A DNA stretch of 64,000 nt from Amycolatopsis dendrobii. Lineage in GTDB: Bacteria > Actinomycetota > Actinomycetes > Mycobacteriales > Pseudonocardiaceae. The position numbers were made by a program, and so were the translations under genes. Numbering within the stretch: the first letter of the stretch is position 1; each line of letters starts with the position of its first letter. The stretch spans positions 434,001 through 498,000 of the forward strand of contig NZ_JACGZW010000006.1 of assembly GCF_014145675.1 (NCBI RefSeq), read 5' to 3'. Shown in pieces: positions 24,969 through 33,779 of the stretch. The notes beneath the pieces are model-generated. The model did no database searches, was not told the DNA's origin, and was given only the letters and a program-made list of their open reading frames with translations.

Positions 24969-25270
24969 GGTTCCGCCGGCGCGGAGGCCCGTGCGAACGA
25001 CCCCTGCGCTGCTGGAGAAACCTCGCCGAATGGTTCAAACCATTGTGAGCACGACGGTTTCCTGCGAGTCCATAATGGACCAGTACGCCGGAATAGCGGC
25101 GATAACGGGCGTAATGTCCGCTTGATCGATCCGCTCCAATTCGACAGTTGATGCACTCCCGCCTTTCGTAGGTTCCCGGAAAATTTCCGCCGATCTACCT
25201 TTGTCGTGGTCGGATCCACCTCCCCACCCTTTCCGATTTCTTTTTCTGCATGTCCACAAGGAGTACCAGA
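24969..25270. other. intergenic region with palindrome AATGGTT-CA-AACCATT
   Basis: This 302-bp gap separates the TetR gene and the protease gene. It holds a perfect 7+2+7 palindrome at 25029-25044 and an AT-richer segment near 25180-25260 that probably contains the protease promoter. AAGGAG at 25258-25263 is the protease ribosome site. No ORF with actinomycete codon use is seen. Confidence 0.5.
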
Positions 25271-26167
25271 ATGCAGATCAGAAAAACGTCCGCACTCGTT
25301 TCCCTGCTCGCCGCGGCCGGCCTGGCCGCGGCGATGGGCGCGACCCCTGCCACCGCGGCCGCCGCCCAGCACCACCCGCAGCACCTCAAGCACGGCCTCG
25401 GACTGAACGTCGCCGGACTGAAGGCCGCGCAGTCCAGGATGCACGCCCACGCGAACTCCGCGCTCCCGGTGCACCCGCGCACCACGGCCGAACTGCCGTC
25501 CAGCGGCGACCTCACCCAGTACGCCAACGCGCCCGGCGACCAGGGCCAGGTCGGCTCGTGCGTCACCTGGGCCACCGGCTACACCGGCTACGGCGTGCTG
25601 ATGAACGAGCAGGGCATCAGCGGCGGCCCGATGGCCCCGATGTTCATTTACTCCCAGATCGCCAAGGGCAACGACCAGGGCACCTGGGCGAGCGTCGCGC
25701 TGCCGATGGAACAGCAGCAGGGCATCGACACCAAATCCGACTACTGGCAGGGCGATTTCGACTACACGACTCAGCCCGACCAGAACGAGAAAGCGAATGC
25801 CGCGCACTACAAGCTGTCCGGCTACACGCAATTGTCGACGAGCGGGGACGCGGCGCGCAACGACATCGAGAACGCCATTTCCCAGGGCGAACCGGTCGCG
25901 ATCGGGTTCACCGTGCACCAGAGCTTCATGAACCTGGACTCGTCGACCGCGAGCGACTACTCGTACCTGCCCGGCGACTCGAACAGCGACCCGGTCGTCG
26001 GCGGGCACGAGGTGACCATCGTGGCCTACAACGACCAGGGCGTGAAGATCGAGAACAGCTGGGGATCCGGCTGGGGCGACAGCGGTTTCGTGACCGTGCC
26101 GTGGTCGTTCTTCAGCACCGGCGACGTCGACGAGGTCAACGCGATGGGCAAGCTCGTCCAGTCCTGA
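25271..26167 (+). CDS. secreted papain-like (C1) cysteine protease
   Basis: A 298-residue protease of clan CA, family C1. A Sec signal peptide spans residues 1 to about 32 (SALVSLLAAAGLAAAMG, ending TPATAAA). Catalytic elements are all present: oxyanion Gln at 91 or 93 and Cys97 in DQGQVGSCVTW, His246 in GGHEVTIV, and Asn262 in ENSWGSGWGD. The short segment 33-80 may act as a propeptide. ATG 25271 follows AAGGAG. It stands alone and ends convergent with katG at a long palindrome. Confidence 0.9.
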   Translation: MQIRKTSALVSLLAAAGLAAAMGATPATAAAAQHHPQHLKHGLGLNVAGLKAAQSRMHAHANSALPVHPRTTAELPSSGDLTQYANAPGDQGQVGSCVTWATGYTGYGVLMNEQGISGGPMAPMFIYSQIAKGNDQGTWASVALPMEQQQGIDTKSDYWQGDFDYTTQPDQNEKANAAHYKLSGYTQLSTSGDAARNDIENAISQGEPVAIGFTVHQSFMNLDSSTASDYSYLPGDSNSDPVVGGHEVTIVAYNDQGVKIENSWGSGWGDSGFVTVPWSFFSTGDVDEVNAMGKLVQS

Positions 26168-26187
26168 CCCCCGCACCCGCCGAAAAG

Positions 26188-26238
26188 CCGTGAAGGGCCC
26201 CTTGAGGGAATCTGATTCCCTCAAGGGGCCCTTCACGG
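26188..26238. repeat. perfect palindrome, family 1, between convergent genes
   Basis: Perfect 25-base arms (26188-26212 and 26214-26238) flank one T. The core GGGAATC-T-GATTCCC is identical to the repeat at 14133, but the outer arms differ with pairing kept (TTGAGGG/CCCTCAA here, TTGCGGG/CCCGCAA there). The position between the protease and katG stops fits a bidirectional terminator. Confidence 0.85.
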
Positions 26239-26259
26239 ACCTAGGCTTTCAGGCGGAAC

Positions 26260-28503
26260 TCAGACCAGGTCGTACCGGTCGTTGTTCATCACCTTGTGCC
26301 ACGCGGCGACGAAGTCGCGGACGAACTTCTCCTTGGCGTCGTCGCTGCCGTAGACCTCGGCGACGGCGCGCAGTTCGGAGTTCGACCCGAACACCAGGTC
26401 GTTGCGGGTGCCGGTCCACTTGACCTCGCCGGTGGCGAGATCGCGGCCCTCGAAGGACTCCGCGTTCGGGCCCTCGCCGTCGGCAGGCTTCCACTCGGTG
26501 CCCATGTCGAGCAGGTTGACGAAGAAGTCGTTCGTCAGGGTGCCCGGCCGGTCGGTCAGCACGCCCGCGGCCGAGTTCTGGTAGTTCGCACCCAGCACGC
26601 GCAGGCCGCCGACCAGCACGGTCATCTCCGGCGCGCTCAGGTTGAGCAGGTTCGCCTTGTCCACCAGCAGGTACTCCGACGGCAGCGGGTTGGCCTTGCC
26701 GCGGTAGTTGCGGAACCCGTCGGCCTTCGGCTCGAGCGGCGCGAACGACTCGACGTCGGTCTGCTCCTGCGAAGCGTCGGTGCGGCCCGGCGTGAACGGG
26801 ACGGTGAGGTCGACGCCGCCGTCCTTCGCCGCCTTCTCCACGCCCGCCGCGCCGGCCAGCACGATCAGGTCGGCGAGCGAGATCTTCTTGCCGCCGGTCT
26901 GCGCGCTGTTGAACGCTTCCTGGACGCCCTCGAGCGTGCGCAGCACCTGCGCCAGCTCGTCCGGCTCGTTGACCTCCCAGCCGCGCTGCGGCTCGAGGCG
27001 GATGCGGGCGCCGTTCGCGCCGCCGCGCTTGTCGCTGTGCCGGTAGGTCGAGGCCGATGCCCAGGCGGTGGACACCAGCTGCGACACCGAAAGGCCGGAC
27101 TCGAGGATCTTCTTCTTGAGGTCCGCGACGTCCGCGTCGTCGACCAGCTCGTGGTCGACGGCCGGGACCGGGTCCTGCCAGATGAGCTCTTCCTGCGGCA
27201 CCAGCGGGCCGAGGTAGCGCTGGATCGGGCCCATGTCGCGGTGGGTGAGCTTGTACCAGGCGCGAGCGAAGGCGTCCGCGAACTCGTCCGGGTTCTCGTA
27301 GAACCGGCGCGAGATCGGCTCGTAGATCGGGTCGAAGCGCAGCGCCAGGTCGGTGGTCAGCATGCTCGGCGCCCGGTTGAGGTCACCGGTCTCCGGGTCC
27401 GGCACGGTGTTCGCCGCGGCGTTGTTCTTCGGCTTCCACTGGTGCGCGCCCGCCGGGCTCTTGGTCAGCTCCCACTCGTAAGTGAAGAGGTTGTGGAAGA
27501 ACCAGTTGCTCCACTTCGTGGGGGTGGGGGTCCAGGTGACCTCCAGCCCGCTCGTGATCGCGTCCCGGCCCTTGCCGCTGCCGAAGCTGTTCTTCCAGCC
27601 GAGGCCCATCTGCTCGATCGAGGCGCCTTCCGGCTCAGCGCCCACGTGCACGTCCGCGTCGGCCGCGCCGTGCGTCTTGCCGAAGGTGTGCCCGCCCGCG
27701 ATCAGCGCGACGGTCTCCTCGTCGTTCATCGCCATCCGGCCGAACGTCTCGCGGATGTCGCGCGCGGCGGCGATCGGGTCCGGGTTGCCGTTCGGGCCTT
27801 CCGGGTTCACGTAGATGAGCCCCATCTGGACCGCGGCCAGCGGGTTCTCCAGCTCGCGGTCGCCCTTGTACCGCTCGTCGCCGAGCCAGGTGCGCTCCGG
27901 GCCCCAGTACACGTCCTCGTCCGGCTCCCACACGTCGGCGCGGCCGCCGGCGAAGCCGAAGGTCTTGAAGCCCATCGTCTCGAGCGCGCGGTTGCCTGCG
28001 AAGATCATCAGGTCGGCCCACGAGATCTTCTTGCCGTACTTCTTCTTGACCGGCCACAGCAGGCGGCGCGCCTTGTCGAGGTTCCCGTTGTCCGGCCAGC
28101 TGTTCAGCGGCGCGAACCGCTGCTGCCCGGCGCCGGCCCCGCCGCGGCCGTCGTCGATCCGGTAGGTGCCCGCGCTGTGCCAGGCCATCCGGATGAACAG
28201 CGGGCCGTAGTTGCCGAAGTCGGCGGGCCACCACTCCTTGGAGTCGGTGAGCACCGCGTCGACGTCGCGGGCGACCTCGTCGAGGTCGAGGCTCTGGAAT
28301 TCCTTGGCGTAGTCGAAGCCGTCGTCCATCGGGTCCGCCACCGCGGGATGCTTCCGGAGGATCTTCAGGTTGAGCTGGTTCGGCCACCAGTCGCGGCTGC
28401 TGCCGCCCTCGGTCGGGTGCGCGAAGCGACCCGTGTGGACCGGGCACCCGCCAGCGGTCTCCTCGTTCATCTCGCCGACTTCGGCGTTCGGGGTGTCAGA
28501 CAC
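26260..28503 (-). CDS. katG: catalase-peroxidase KatG
   Basis: A 747-residue bifunctional heme enzyme that removes hydrogen peroxide. The distal site Arg105-Trp108-His109 lies in IRMAWHSAG, the Met-Tyr-Trp adduct partners are in LIYVNPEGPNG and GRMAMND, and the proximal His is in GGHTFGKTHG. The second, degenerate peroxidase half is complete. GTG 28503 is preferred because GGAAGG lies 7 bp before it. It is 23 bp downstream of furA, the usual actinobacterial pair. Confidence 0.97.
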   Translation of the reverse strand: MSDTPNAEVGEMNEETAGGCPVHTGRFAHPTEGGSSRDWWPNQLNLKILRKHPAVADPMDDGFDYAKEFQSLDLDEVARDVDAVLTDSKEWWPADFGNYGPLFIRMAWHSAGTYRIDDGRGGAGAGQQRFAPLNSWPDNGNLDKARRLLWPVKKKYGKKISWADLMIFAGNRALETMGFKTFGFAGGRADVWEPDEDVYWGPERTWLGDERYKGDRELENPLAAVQMGLIYVNPEGPNGNPDPIAAARDIRETFGRMAMNDEETVALIAGGHTFGKTHGAADADVHVGAEPEGASIEQMGLGWKNSFGSGKGRDAITSGLEVTWTPTPTKWSNWFFHNLFTYEWELTKSPAGAHQWKPKNNAAANTVPDPETGDLNRAPSMLTTDLALRFDPIYEPISRRFYENPDEFADAFARAWYKLTHRDMGPIQRYLGPLVPQEELIWQDPVPAVDHELVDDADVADLKKKILESGLSVSQLVSTAWASASTYRHSDKRGGANGARIRLEPQRGWEVNEPDELAQVLRTLEGVQEAFNSAQTGGKKISLADLIVLAGAAGVEKAAKDGGVDLTVPFTPGRTDASQEQTDVESFAPLEPKADGFRNYRGKANPLPSEYLLVDKANLLNLSAPEMTVLVGGLRVLGANYQNSAAGVLTDRPGTLTNDFFVNLLDMGTEWKPADGEGPNAESFEGRDLATGEVKWTGTRNDLVFGSNSELRAVAEVYGSDDAKEKFVRDFVAAWHKVMNNDRYDLV

Positions 28504-28526
28504 GGGAATCCTTCCGGAAATGAGAA

Positions 28527-28955
28527 TCAGTTTGCTGCCGTCGAACAGGCGGGGCATCGGCCCCAGTAGACGACCTCGGCCTCGTCGATGACGAAACCGT
28601 GTGCTTCGGACGCGGTCAGGCAAGGCGCTTCCCCGACCGCGCAGTCGACATCCTCGATGGCACCGCACGAGCGGCACACGACGTGGTGGTGGTTGTCCCC
28701 TACCCGGGCCTCGTACCGCGCGACCGAACCGGGCGGCTGGATGCGCCGCAGCAGCCCCGCCTCGGTCAGCGCGCGCAGCACGTCGTAAACGGCCTGGTGG
28801 GAAACCTCGCCGAGATCCGCGCGCACCATGCCGATGACGGATTCGGTGTCCGCGTGCGCGTTGGCGTGCACGGCGGAGAGCACGGCCACCCGAGGGCGCG
28901 TGATCCGCAACTGCACTCCGCGCAGCAGCTGCTCGAAGTCCGCGGTCGTCGGCAT
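28527..28955 (-). CDS. furA: Fur-family peroxide-sensing repressor FurA
   Basis: A 142-residue Fur/PerR-type repressor. The winged helix (QLRITRPRVAVLSAV; EVSHQAVYDVLRALTEAGLL) covers residues 15-75. Metal-site features are the histidine cluster 89-91 (NHHHVVCRSC), Cys94/97 and Cys134/137 for structural zinc. It lies directly upstream of katG; in mycobacteria FurA represses furA-katG until peroxide inactivates it. The upstream strand has an AT-rich patch near 28975-28998 with GATTC repeats that could be its operator. Confidence 0.93.
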   Translation of the reverse strand: MPTTADFEQLLRGVQLRITRPRVAVLSAVHANAHADTESVIGMVRADLGEVSHQAVYDVLRALTEAGLLRRIQPPGSVARYEARVGDNHHHVVCRSCGAIEDVDCAVGEAPCLTASEAHGFVIDEAEVVYWGRCPACSTAAN

Positions 28956-29102
28956 GCCCCGGAGTCTGCCGGATTTTCTGGAATGAATCAAGAATCTGTC
29001 ACCCACTCCGGTTGTCCTCCTCCTGGCGGTCGCTTGACAGCCCGGAAGGTCTACGGTGAGTAGACCAAAGAGACGTCCGACACATCCGAGGTGACGCCAG
29101 AA

Positions 29103-29933
29103 ATGACCGAGGCCGTCGAATCGCCCAGTTCGCACCCGGTCGGGGTCGATATCACGCGAGCGAGCATTGCCCGGGTGTACGACGCCGCGCTGAACGGCAC
29201 GAACAACTACGAGATCGACCGCAGGGTGCTCGACCAGGTGCGGACCGTGGCCCCGGAGGTCAACGACCTCGCCTGGGCCAACCGCAACTTCCTGATCCGC
29301 GCCTGCCGCTTCCTCGCCACCCAGGGCAGGGTCACCCAGTACCTCGACTGCGGTTCCGGCCTGCCCACCGCGGAAAACACGCACCAGGTCGTGCAGCGGA
29401 TCATCCCCGAAGCCCGGGTGCTGTACGTGGACAACGACCCGGTGGTCCTCGCGCACGGGCGCGCGCTGCTCGAAGAGAACGACAACACCCGGTTCATCGA
29501 AGCCGACATCTTCAAGCCCGACCAGATCCTGCAGAACGAGACCGCGCGCGAGTTCCTCGACTGGACGAAGCCGATCGCGTTGCTGCACAACGGAACCCTG
29601 CACCACTACCTCGGCGACGACTACGAGGAGATGATGCGGACCTACGTCGACGCGCTGCCGTCCGGCTCGTTCGTCGTGGTCGCGCACTTCCTCGACCCGC
29701 AGACGCCCGAGCACAGCGAGATCGCCCGGCGGATGGAGGACAAGTTCACGCACAGCCCGATGGGCAGCGGCCTCTTCCGCACGTGGGACGAGATCGGCCG
29801 CATGTTCGGCGGCACCGAACTGGTCGACCCGGGCCTGGTGCTGTGCGAGGACTGGTGGCCGGACGGCCCGCGGTACCAGCCGCTGAACCAGGTCCAGGAA
29901 TGCATCGCGGGAGGGGTCGGGCGGAAGGCCTGA
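29103..29933 (+). CDS. SAM-dependent methyltransferase, actinobacterial PF04672-type
   Basis: A 276-residue class I methyltransferase. Motif I is QYLDCGSGLPT near residue 81, motif II is ARVLYVDNDPVV near 109, and the conserved NNYEIDRRVL and EVNDLAWANRNF segments mark the large actinomycete family PF04672. Substrates are unknown. ATG 29103 is preferred because GAGGTG lies 10 bp before it; GTG 29091 would have its ribosome site too close. TTGACA at 29034 may be the -35 box. A strong terminator follows the gene. Confidence 0.87.
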   Translation: MTEAVESPSSHPVGVDITRASIARVYDAALNGTNNYEIDRRVLDQVRTVAPEVNDLAWANRNFLIRACRFLATQGRVTQYLDCGSGLPTAENTHQVVQRIIPEARVLYVDNDPVVLAHGRALLEENDNTRFIEADIFKPDQILQNETAREFLDWTKPIALLHNGTLHHYLGDDYEEMMRTYVDALPSGSFVVVAHFLDPQTPEHSEIARRMEDKFTHSPMGSGLFRTWDEIGRMFGGTELVDPGLVLCEDWWPDGPRYQPLNQVQECIAGGVGRKA

Positions 29934-29951
29934 CACTCCCTCGGTTCGAGA

Positions 29952-29986
29952 CCTCCCCGCGGCGTTCCGCGGGGAGGTTTTCTTTT
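29952..29986 (+). terminator. rho-independent terminator after methyltransferase gene
   Basis: CCTCCCCGCGG and CCGCGGGGAGG form an 11-bp perfect GC stem with CGTT loop, followed by TTTTCTTTT. It ends just before the convergent TetR stop. Confidence 0.92.
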
Positions 29987-29987
29987 G

Positions 29988-30671
29988 TCAGTCCAGGACC
30001 TGGTAGTCCAGGTCGGTCAGCGGCGAGTCCGGGTTGAGGGCGACGCCGACCGTGCGCAGGGTGTCGTCGAGAATCGACCAGACCCACCGCGCGAGCAGCT
30101 GCCGCAGATCGTCCCGGTCGATCCCACGCGGCGCGTCCAGCCAATGCGCCGTGCTGGACTCGACCAGCCCCACCAGCCCGTACGCGATCGTCTCGCCGAC
30201 CCGCTGGTCCGCGCCGAACAGGCCGAGGTAGTACTCGAACAGCACCGTCAGCTGCCGGGCGATCGCGGTTTTCACGTCCGCGACGACGTCGCGCGGGCCG
30301 GTCACCGACTGGCGCATCAGGTACTGGTACAGCGCGCGGTGTTCGGAAAGCCATTCGATATGCGCGCCGATCGTCGCGTGCACCATTTCGCGCGGCGTGC
30401 CGGAAACTCCCCACAGCGGAGCGAATTGCGCCCCGATCATTTCCGCCGCGCGCAACGCGATAGCGCGCTGCAGATCCGCGGTGTCGGCGAAATGCTTGTA
30501 AATGCGCGTGCGAGCGACGCCGGCCTCGTCGGCGATCTGCTCGGTGGACACCTCCGGCCCGAACCGGGCGATCGCACGCATTCCGGCTTCCACGAACTCC
30601 CGGCGCCGGCGTTCGCGCTGCCCTGCCCACCGGGTGGCCCGCCCGTCGGGCGGAGTACCTGAGGACGTCAT
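29988..30671 (-). CDS. TetR-family transcriptional regulator
   Basis: A 227-residue regulator with a clear N-terminal HTH (STEQIADEAGVARTRIYKHF, about 42-61) and a helical ligand domain (EWLSEHRALYQYLMRQSV). ATG 30671. It is convergent with the methyltransferase gene and divergent, across 236 bp, from two small ORFs. The upstream gap has GTATC and GATAC half-sites (30682-30706) that could be an operator. Ligand unknown. Confidence 0.85.
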   Translation of the reverse strand: MTSSGTPPDGRATRWAGQRERRRREFVEAGMRAIARFGPEVSTEQIADEAGVARTRIYKHFADTADLQRAIALRAAEMIGAQFAPLWGVSGTPREMVHATIGAHIEWLSEHRALYQYLMRQSVTGPRDVVADVKTAIARQLTVLFEYYLGLFGADQRVGETIAYGLVGLVESSTAHWLDAPRGIDRDDLRQLLARWVWSILDDTLRTVGVALNPDSPLTDLDYQVLD

Positions 30672-30907
30672 CCGCGCGAGTGTATCGCCGGGTCACATAT
30701 CGGATACGGCGCTGTACCTGTTACTTTGGGTATAGAGGGATGACTGTCAGTGGTCGAGGTTGCCTCGATGTAGCAGTCGCGTTCACCGCGGCCGTTGCGT
30801 TGGTGTGACCCAGATCATGGACCGGGAGTGCGTCATCGGCACGCGGGGAGCGAGTCGCGTCGATGAAGCGAGCGTCGCCCACAAGGGTGGCGTGCAGGGA
30901 GGAACAC

Positions 30908-31144
30908 ATGGACGGCGAACAGCACCGGCCCGAACTGTCCACCGGTCACCGGGTCACCTACCTGGTCGGCCAGCGCACCGGCAGGCGCCAGCTGTGCCGG
31001 CGCGGGGTGGTCACCGGAGCCCCGGTCACCGACGACGCCACCGCGGTCACCTGGGTCCCGGTCCAGGTCGACGGCCAGGCGAGAGACGCGGATCCGCAGT
31101 GGATCGCGGCCGACGCGATCATCGACGTGGTGAGCGCGTCGTGA
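30908..31144 (+). CDS. small hypothetical protein
   Basis: A 78-residue acidic protein that I do not recognise. It has no signal peptide or membrane segment; GHRVTYLVGQRTGRRQLCRR followed by TAVTWVPVQVDG suggests a small beta-rich fold. GGGAGG 6-11 bp before ATG 30908 and GC-biased third positions support coding. Its TGA overlaps the GTG of the next ORF, so the two form a unit. Confidence 0.6.
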   Translation: MDGEQHRPELSTGHRVTYLVGQRTGRRQLCRRGVVTGAPVTDDATAVTWVPVQVDGQARDADPQWIAADAIIDVVSAS

Positions 31145-31266
31145 GCGCCGAACAGGCCGTGGCCACCCCGATTTTCGACGGCGTGGTCGCCGAGGCCGGG
31201 CTCGACTGGTCCGAAGAGGACGTTCCCAAGGGCGCGGCGGACGAGAAGCCCGGCTCGGGCAAGTAG
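31141..31266 (+). CDS. very small hypothetical protein (41 aa)
   Basis: A 41-residue frame starting with GTG in a GTGA overlap with the preceding gene. The product is soluble and acidic (IFDGVVAEAGLDWSEEDVPK), with a Gly/Ser/Lys-rich end. The overlap and codon bias support translation; nothing identifies a function. A weak hairpin follows. Confidence 0.5.
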   Translation: MSAEQAVATPIFDGVVAEAGLDWSEEDVPKGAADEKPGSGK

Positions 31267-31289
31267 CGCTCGCCCGGCGGGAGAACACA

Positions 31290-31309
31290 GCACCGGTCAG
31301 CTCCGGTGC
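31290..31309 (+). terminator. weak hairpin terminator candidate
   Basis: GCACCGG and CCGGTGC pair around a 6-base loop, 24 bp after the small ORF. No T-run follows, so function is uncertain. Confidence 0.4.
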
Positions 31310-31548
31310 GGTCTTCGCGCGCCCGCGCCAGGGCGGCTTAGGCCGATTCGGGGTCACCGGGTTGTGCGGTGAATACTGCACTCGTCCGGGTGAACTGCGC
31401 GCGGCCGAACGCCGGTGAACGCTGCCCATTTCGTCCTCGCCAGAAGACCCGCCGCATCACACCGGTCAGTTCGCCCGGTGCCGTATCCGCCTGCCTCGGA
31501 CCGCGTATCGCCAACTCTCCACCGATTCGTCCGGAAGAACGAAAAGGA

Positions 31549-32202
31549 TCAACGGCGCGCTTCTTCCAAATAACGCAGCACCGCGGTAACCCGCCGATCC
31601 GCGCGGTCGTCCGGCGCTAAATCCAGTTTCGCGAAAATGCTGCGAATATGTTTGTGCACCGCACCGTCGGTCACCACGAGCCGTTCGGCAATGGCGCCAT
31701 TCCCCAATCCCTCCGCCATCAGCGCCAGCACATCCCGTTCGCGCGGACTGAGCCGTTCCAGGCCGGAATCCGCACGCGTCCGGGTCAGCAACTGCGCCAC
31801 CACTTCCGGATCGATCGCCGTCCCGCCTTCGGCCACCCGGTTCAGCGCCTCCATGAACTCAGTGACCCGCCCGACGCGTTCTTTCAGCAGGTACCCGAGC
31901 CGCGCGCTGCCGCCGCCCAGCAGGTCAGTCGCGAAAGCCTGCTCGACATACGCCGACAGCACCAGCACCGCCAGCTCCGGACGCCGCCGCCGGGCTTCGA
32001 CTGCTGCGACGATGCCTTCGTCAGTGTGTGTCGGTGGCATCCGGACGTCCACGACCGCGGTATCCGGTTCGTGTTTGTCTACGGCAGCAAGGAAATCCGT
32101 CGGGTTGTCAGTGGTCGCGACGACGTCGAGGCCCTCGGCGCGCAACAGCAGCGCGAGTCCTTCGCGCAGCAACGGGTCGTCCTCGGCGATCACAATCCGC
32201 AT
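31549..32202 (-). CDS. NarL/FixJ-type response regulator
   Basis: A 217-residue regulator: receiver domain at 1-120 (VIAEDDPLL, phospho-Asp52 in AVVDVRMPP) and LuxR HTH at about 150-205 (LSPRERDVLALMAEGLGN, VTDGAVHKHIRSIFAKL). ATG 32202 lies inside the 3' end of the kinase gene (13-bp overlap), so the pair is translationally coupled. The likely target is the GTACAGC palindrome upstream of the kinase and the divergent CPBP genes; this is inference from position. Confidence 0.9.
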   Translation of the reverse strand: MRIVIAEDDPLLREGLALLLRAEGLDVVATTDNPTDFLAAVDKHEPDTAVVDVRMPPTHTDEGIVAAVEARRRRPELAVLVLSAYVEQAFATDLLGGGSARLGYLLKERVGRVTEFMEALNRVAEGGTAIDPEVVAQLLTRTRADSGLERLSPRERDVLALMAEGLGNGAIAERLVVTDGAVHKHIRSIFAKLDLAPDDRADRRVTAVLRYLEEARR

Positions 32203-33437
32203 GGCAGGCTCACAGTCAGAATGGTCGGTCCGCCGGCGGGGCTCGCCAGCGCGAAGGTTCCGTCGAGCGCCTCGATCCGGCGGCGCATCCCGCCGAGCCC
32301 CGAGCCGCCGGTTTCCGCCGCACCGCCGCGACCGTCGTCGGTGATGCGCAGGTGGAGCACCTCGTTCTCCCGGCGCAAAACCACCTCGACACTGTTGGCA
32401 CCGCTGTGCTTGGCGACGTTCGTGAGCGCCTCGGCGACCACGAAATACATCGACGCCTCCACCGAAACGGCGTACCGGCCGGGGAGATCGGCGTCGATGG
32501 TGCACGGCACCGGACAGTCCGCGGCAAGCGCGGTCAACGCGTCGGCGAGGCTCCGGTCGGCCAGCACGGGCGGCAGGATACTGCGCACCACCGCACGCAA
32601 TTCGGCGAGCGCGGTCTCGGTTGCGTCCTGTGCACGGCCGAGGATTTCGTCGACGTCCGCCGAACCTCGGGCGGCTGCCCGGCGGGCCGCGCCGACCAGG
32701 ACGTTCACCGCGACCAGCCGGTTTTGCGTGCCGTCGTGCAGCGCCCGCTCGATGCGACGCAGTTCGGTGGAATGCGCGTCGAGCGCGGCGGCGCGGGTGG
32801 CGGTGAGGTGGGCGATCCGGAGCGTGACGTCGGCGTCCGATCCCGCGGGCAGCAGCCGTCGGCCGGGCAACGCTTGCAGCCGAGCCATCGCGGGCAGCAG
32901 CGCGACCGAGAGAAACGCCCACGCGACGCCGAGCAGCGACACCGGGAGCGCCTCCGCCAGGCTGTGCACCGGCCAGCCGAGTGACGCCGTCGCGTCGTCC
33001 GGCGGCAGCAGGTACCAATAAAGCGGAAAAAGCCCGTCGCGCGCGGTGTTGAGCACGATCGTCAGCGCGATGAAACCGAGCAGGAAACCCGCCATGCCGT
33101 GCACCGCGACCCACAGCAGTTCGCGTTGCACCGTCCGGTCGCGCAGGGCCGCACCGAGCCGTTCGGGGCCGGGGCCGGGGCTGATGACGTCCGGTTTCAT
33201 CGCGGTGAGCCGGATCCGTTCCCGGTCCGCGACCGCGTGCAGGACGTGCAGCATCGGCCGCGCCAGCAGCAGACCGACGCCCACCAGGCTCAGCACCGCG
33301 ACCACTGCCACGCCGAGCAGCACCAGCAGCGCCAGCACCGACGTGCCGATCCCGCCGACGAGATGTTCCAGCGCGTCGAGAGCAGCCCGGACGCGCACGG
33401 TCCACGGACGCGGCGTCGGTTCGCCTGCGGTTGCCAT
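32190..33437 (-). CDS. sensor histidine kinase with N-terminal membrane sensor
   Basis: A 415-residue kinase. Hydrophobic segments near 30-58, 108-130 and 155-185 make a sensor with little extracellular sequence. The phospho-accepting helix reads RIERALHDGTQNRL (His234), of the HisKA_3 type, and the ATPase domain has FVVAEALTNVAKHS and GSGLGGMRRRIEAL. ATG 33437 has GGAGG 7 bp before it. It is divergent from a small membrane protein and a CPBP protease gene, which may be regulated with it. Confidence 0.9.
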   Translation of the reverse strand: MATAGEPTPRPWTVRVRAALDALEHLVGGIGTSVLALLVLLGVAVVAVLSLVGVGLLLARPMLHVLHAVADRERIRLTAMKPDVISPGPGPERLGAALRDRTVQRELLWVAVHGMAGFLLGFIALTIVLNTARDGLFPLYWYLLPPDDATASLGWPVHSLAEALPVSLLGVAWAFLSVALLPAMARLQALPGRRLLPAGSDADVTLRIAHLTATRAAALDAHSTELRRIERALHDGTQNRLVAVNVLVGAARRAAARGSADVDEILGRAQDATETALAELRAVVRSILPPVLADRSLADALTALAADCPVPCTIDADLPGRYAVSVEASMYFVVAEALTNVAKHSGANSVEVVLRRENEVLHLRITDDGRGGAAETGGSGLGGMRRRIEALDGTFALASPAGGPTILTVSLPCGL

Positions 33438-33502
33438 CGCACCTCCTACGCAGCCGAACCCTAGCCCAGAAATCCGCCGCGGCACCGCCGCGGAGCGAAG
33501 GA

Positions 33503-33518
33503 GTACAGCCTGCTGTAC
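33503..33518. promoter_or_regulatory. palindrome GTACAGC-CT-GCTGTAC in divergent promoter
   Basis: A perfect 7+2+7 palindrome sits midway between the kinase gene (start 33437) and the small membrane gene (start 33577). NarL-type regulators bind short inverted repeats, so the regulator at 31549 is the obvious candidate. Confidence 0.5.
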
Positions 33519-33576
33519 CTAGATCCTCCCGCGCACGGGATCGTCCTGGCGAGCCCCGGTTCGTAGCGTTCCCGGC

Positions 33577-33759
33577 ATGACGAAATCACCTCCCCGGGAC
33601 ACCACCCGGCCGCTGCTGTGGGGCGTGCTGGTGCTCAGCGCCGCAGCCAACGCCGTCACCTCGGCCCTCGGCGTCAACCTGGTGCTGAGCACCGTTTTCG
33701 GCGTCGTCACCCTCGCCGCCGGTATCGCACTCATCGCGAACTACCGCACCCGTCGCTGA
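33577..33759 (+). CDS. small two-helix membrane protein
   Basis: A 60-residue protein with a basic N-terminus and two hydrophobic helices (LLWGVLVLSAAANAVTSALG and LVLSTVFGVVTLAAGIALIA). It ends in charged RTRR. It precedes the CPBP gene by 20 bp and is probably co-transcribed. No ribosome site is obvious. Small membrane proteins beside sensor kinases often tune them; here that is speculation. Confidence 0.65.
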   Translation: MTKSPPRDTTRPLLWGVLVLSAAANAVTSALGVNLVLSTVFGVVTLAAGIALIANYRTRR

Positions 33760-33779
33760 TTAGTCCACAAAGGACCACC

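Noticed and set aside
30728..30733. GGGTAT as a stress-sigma -10 element before the small ORFs
   Set aside because: No matching GTTT-type -35 box lies at the right distance.
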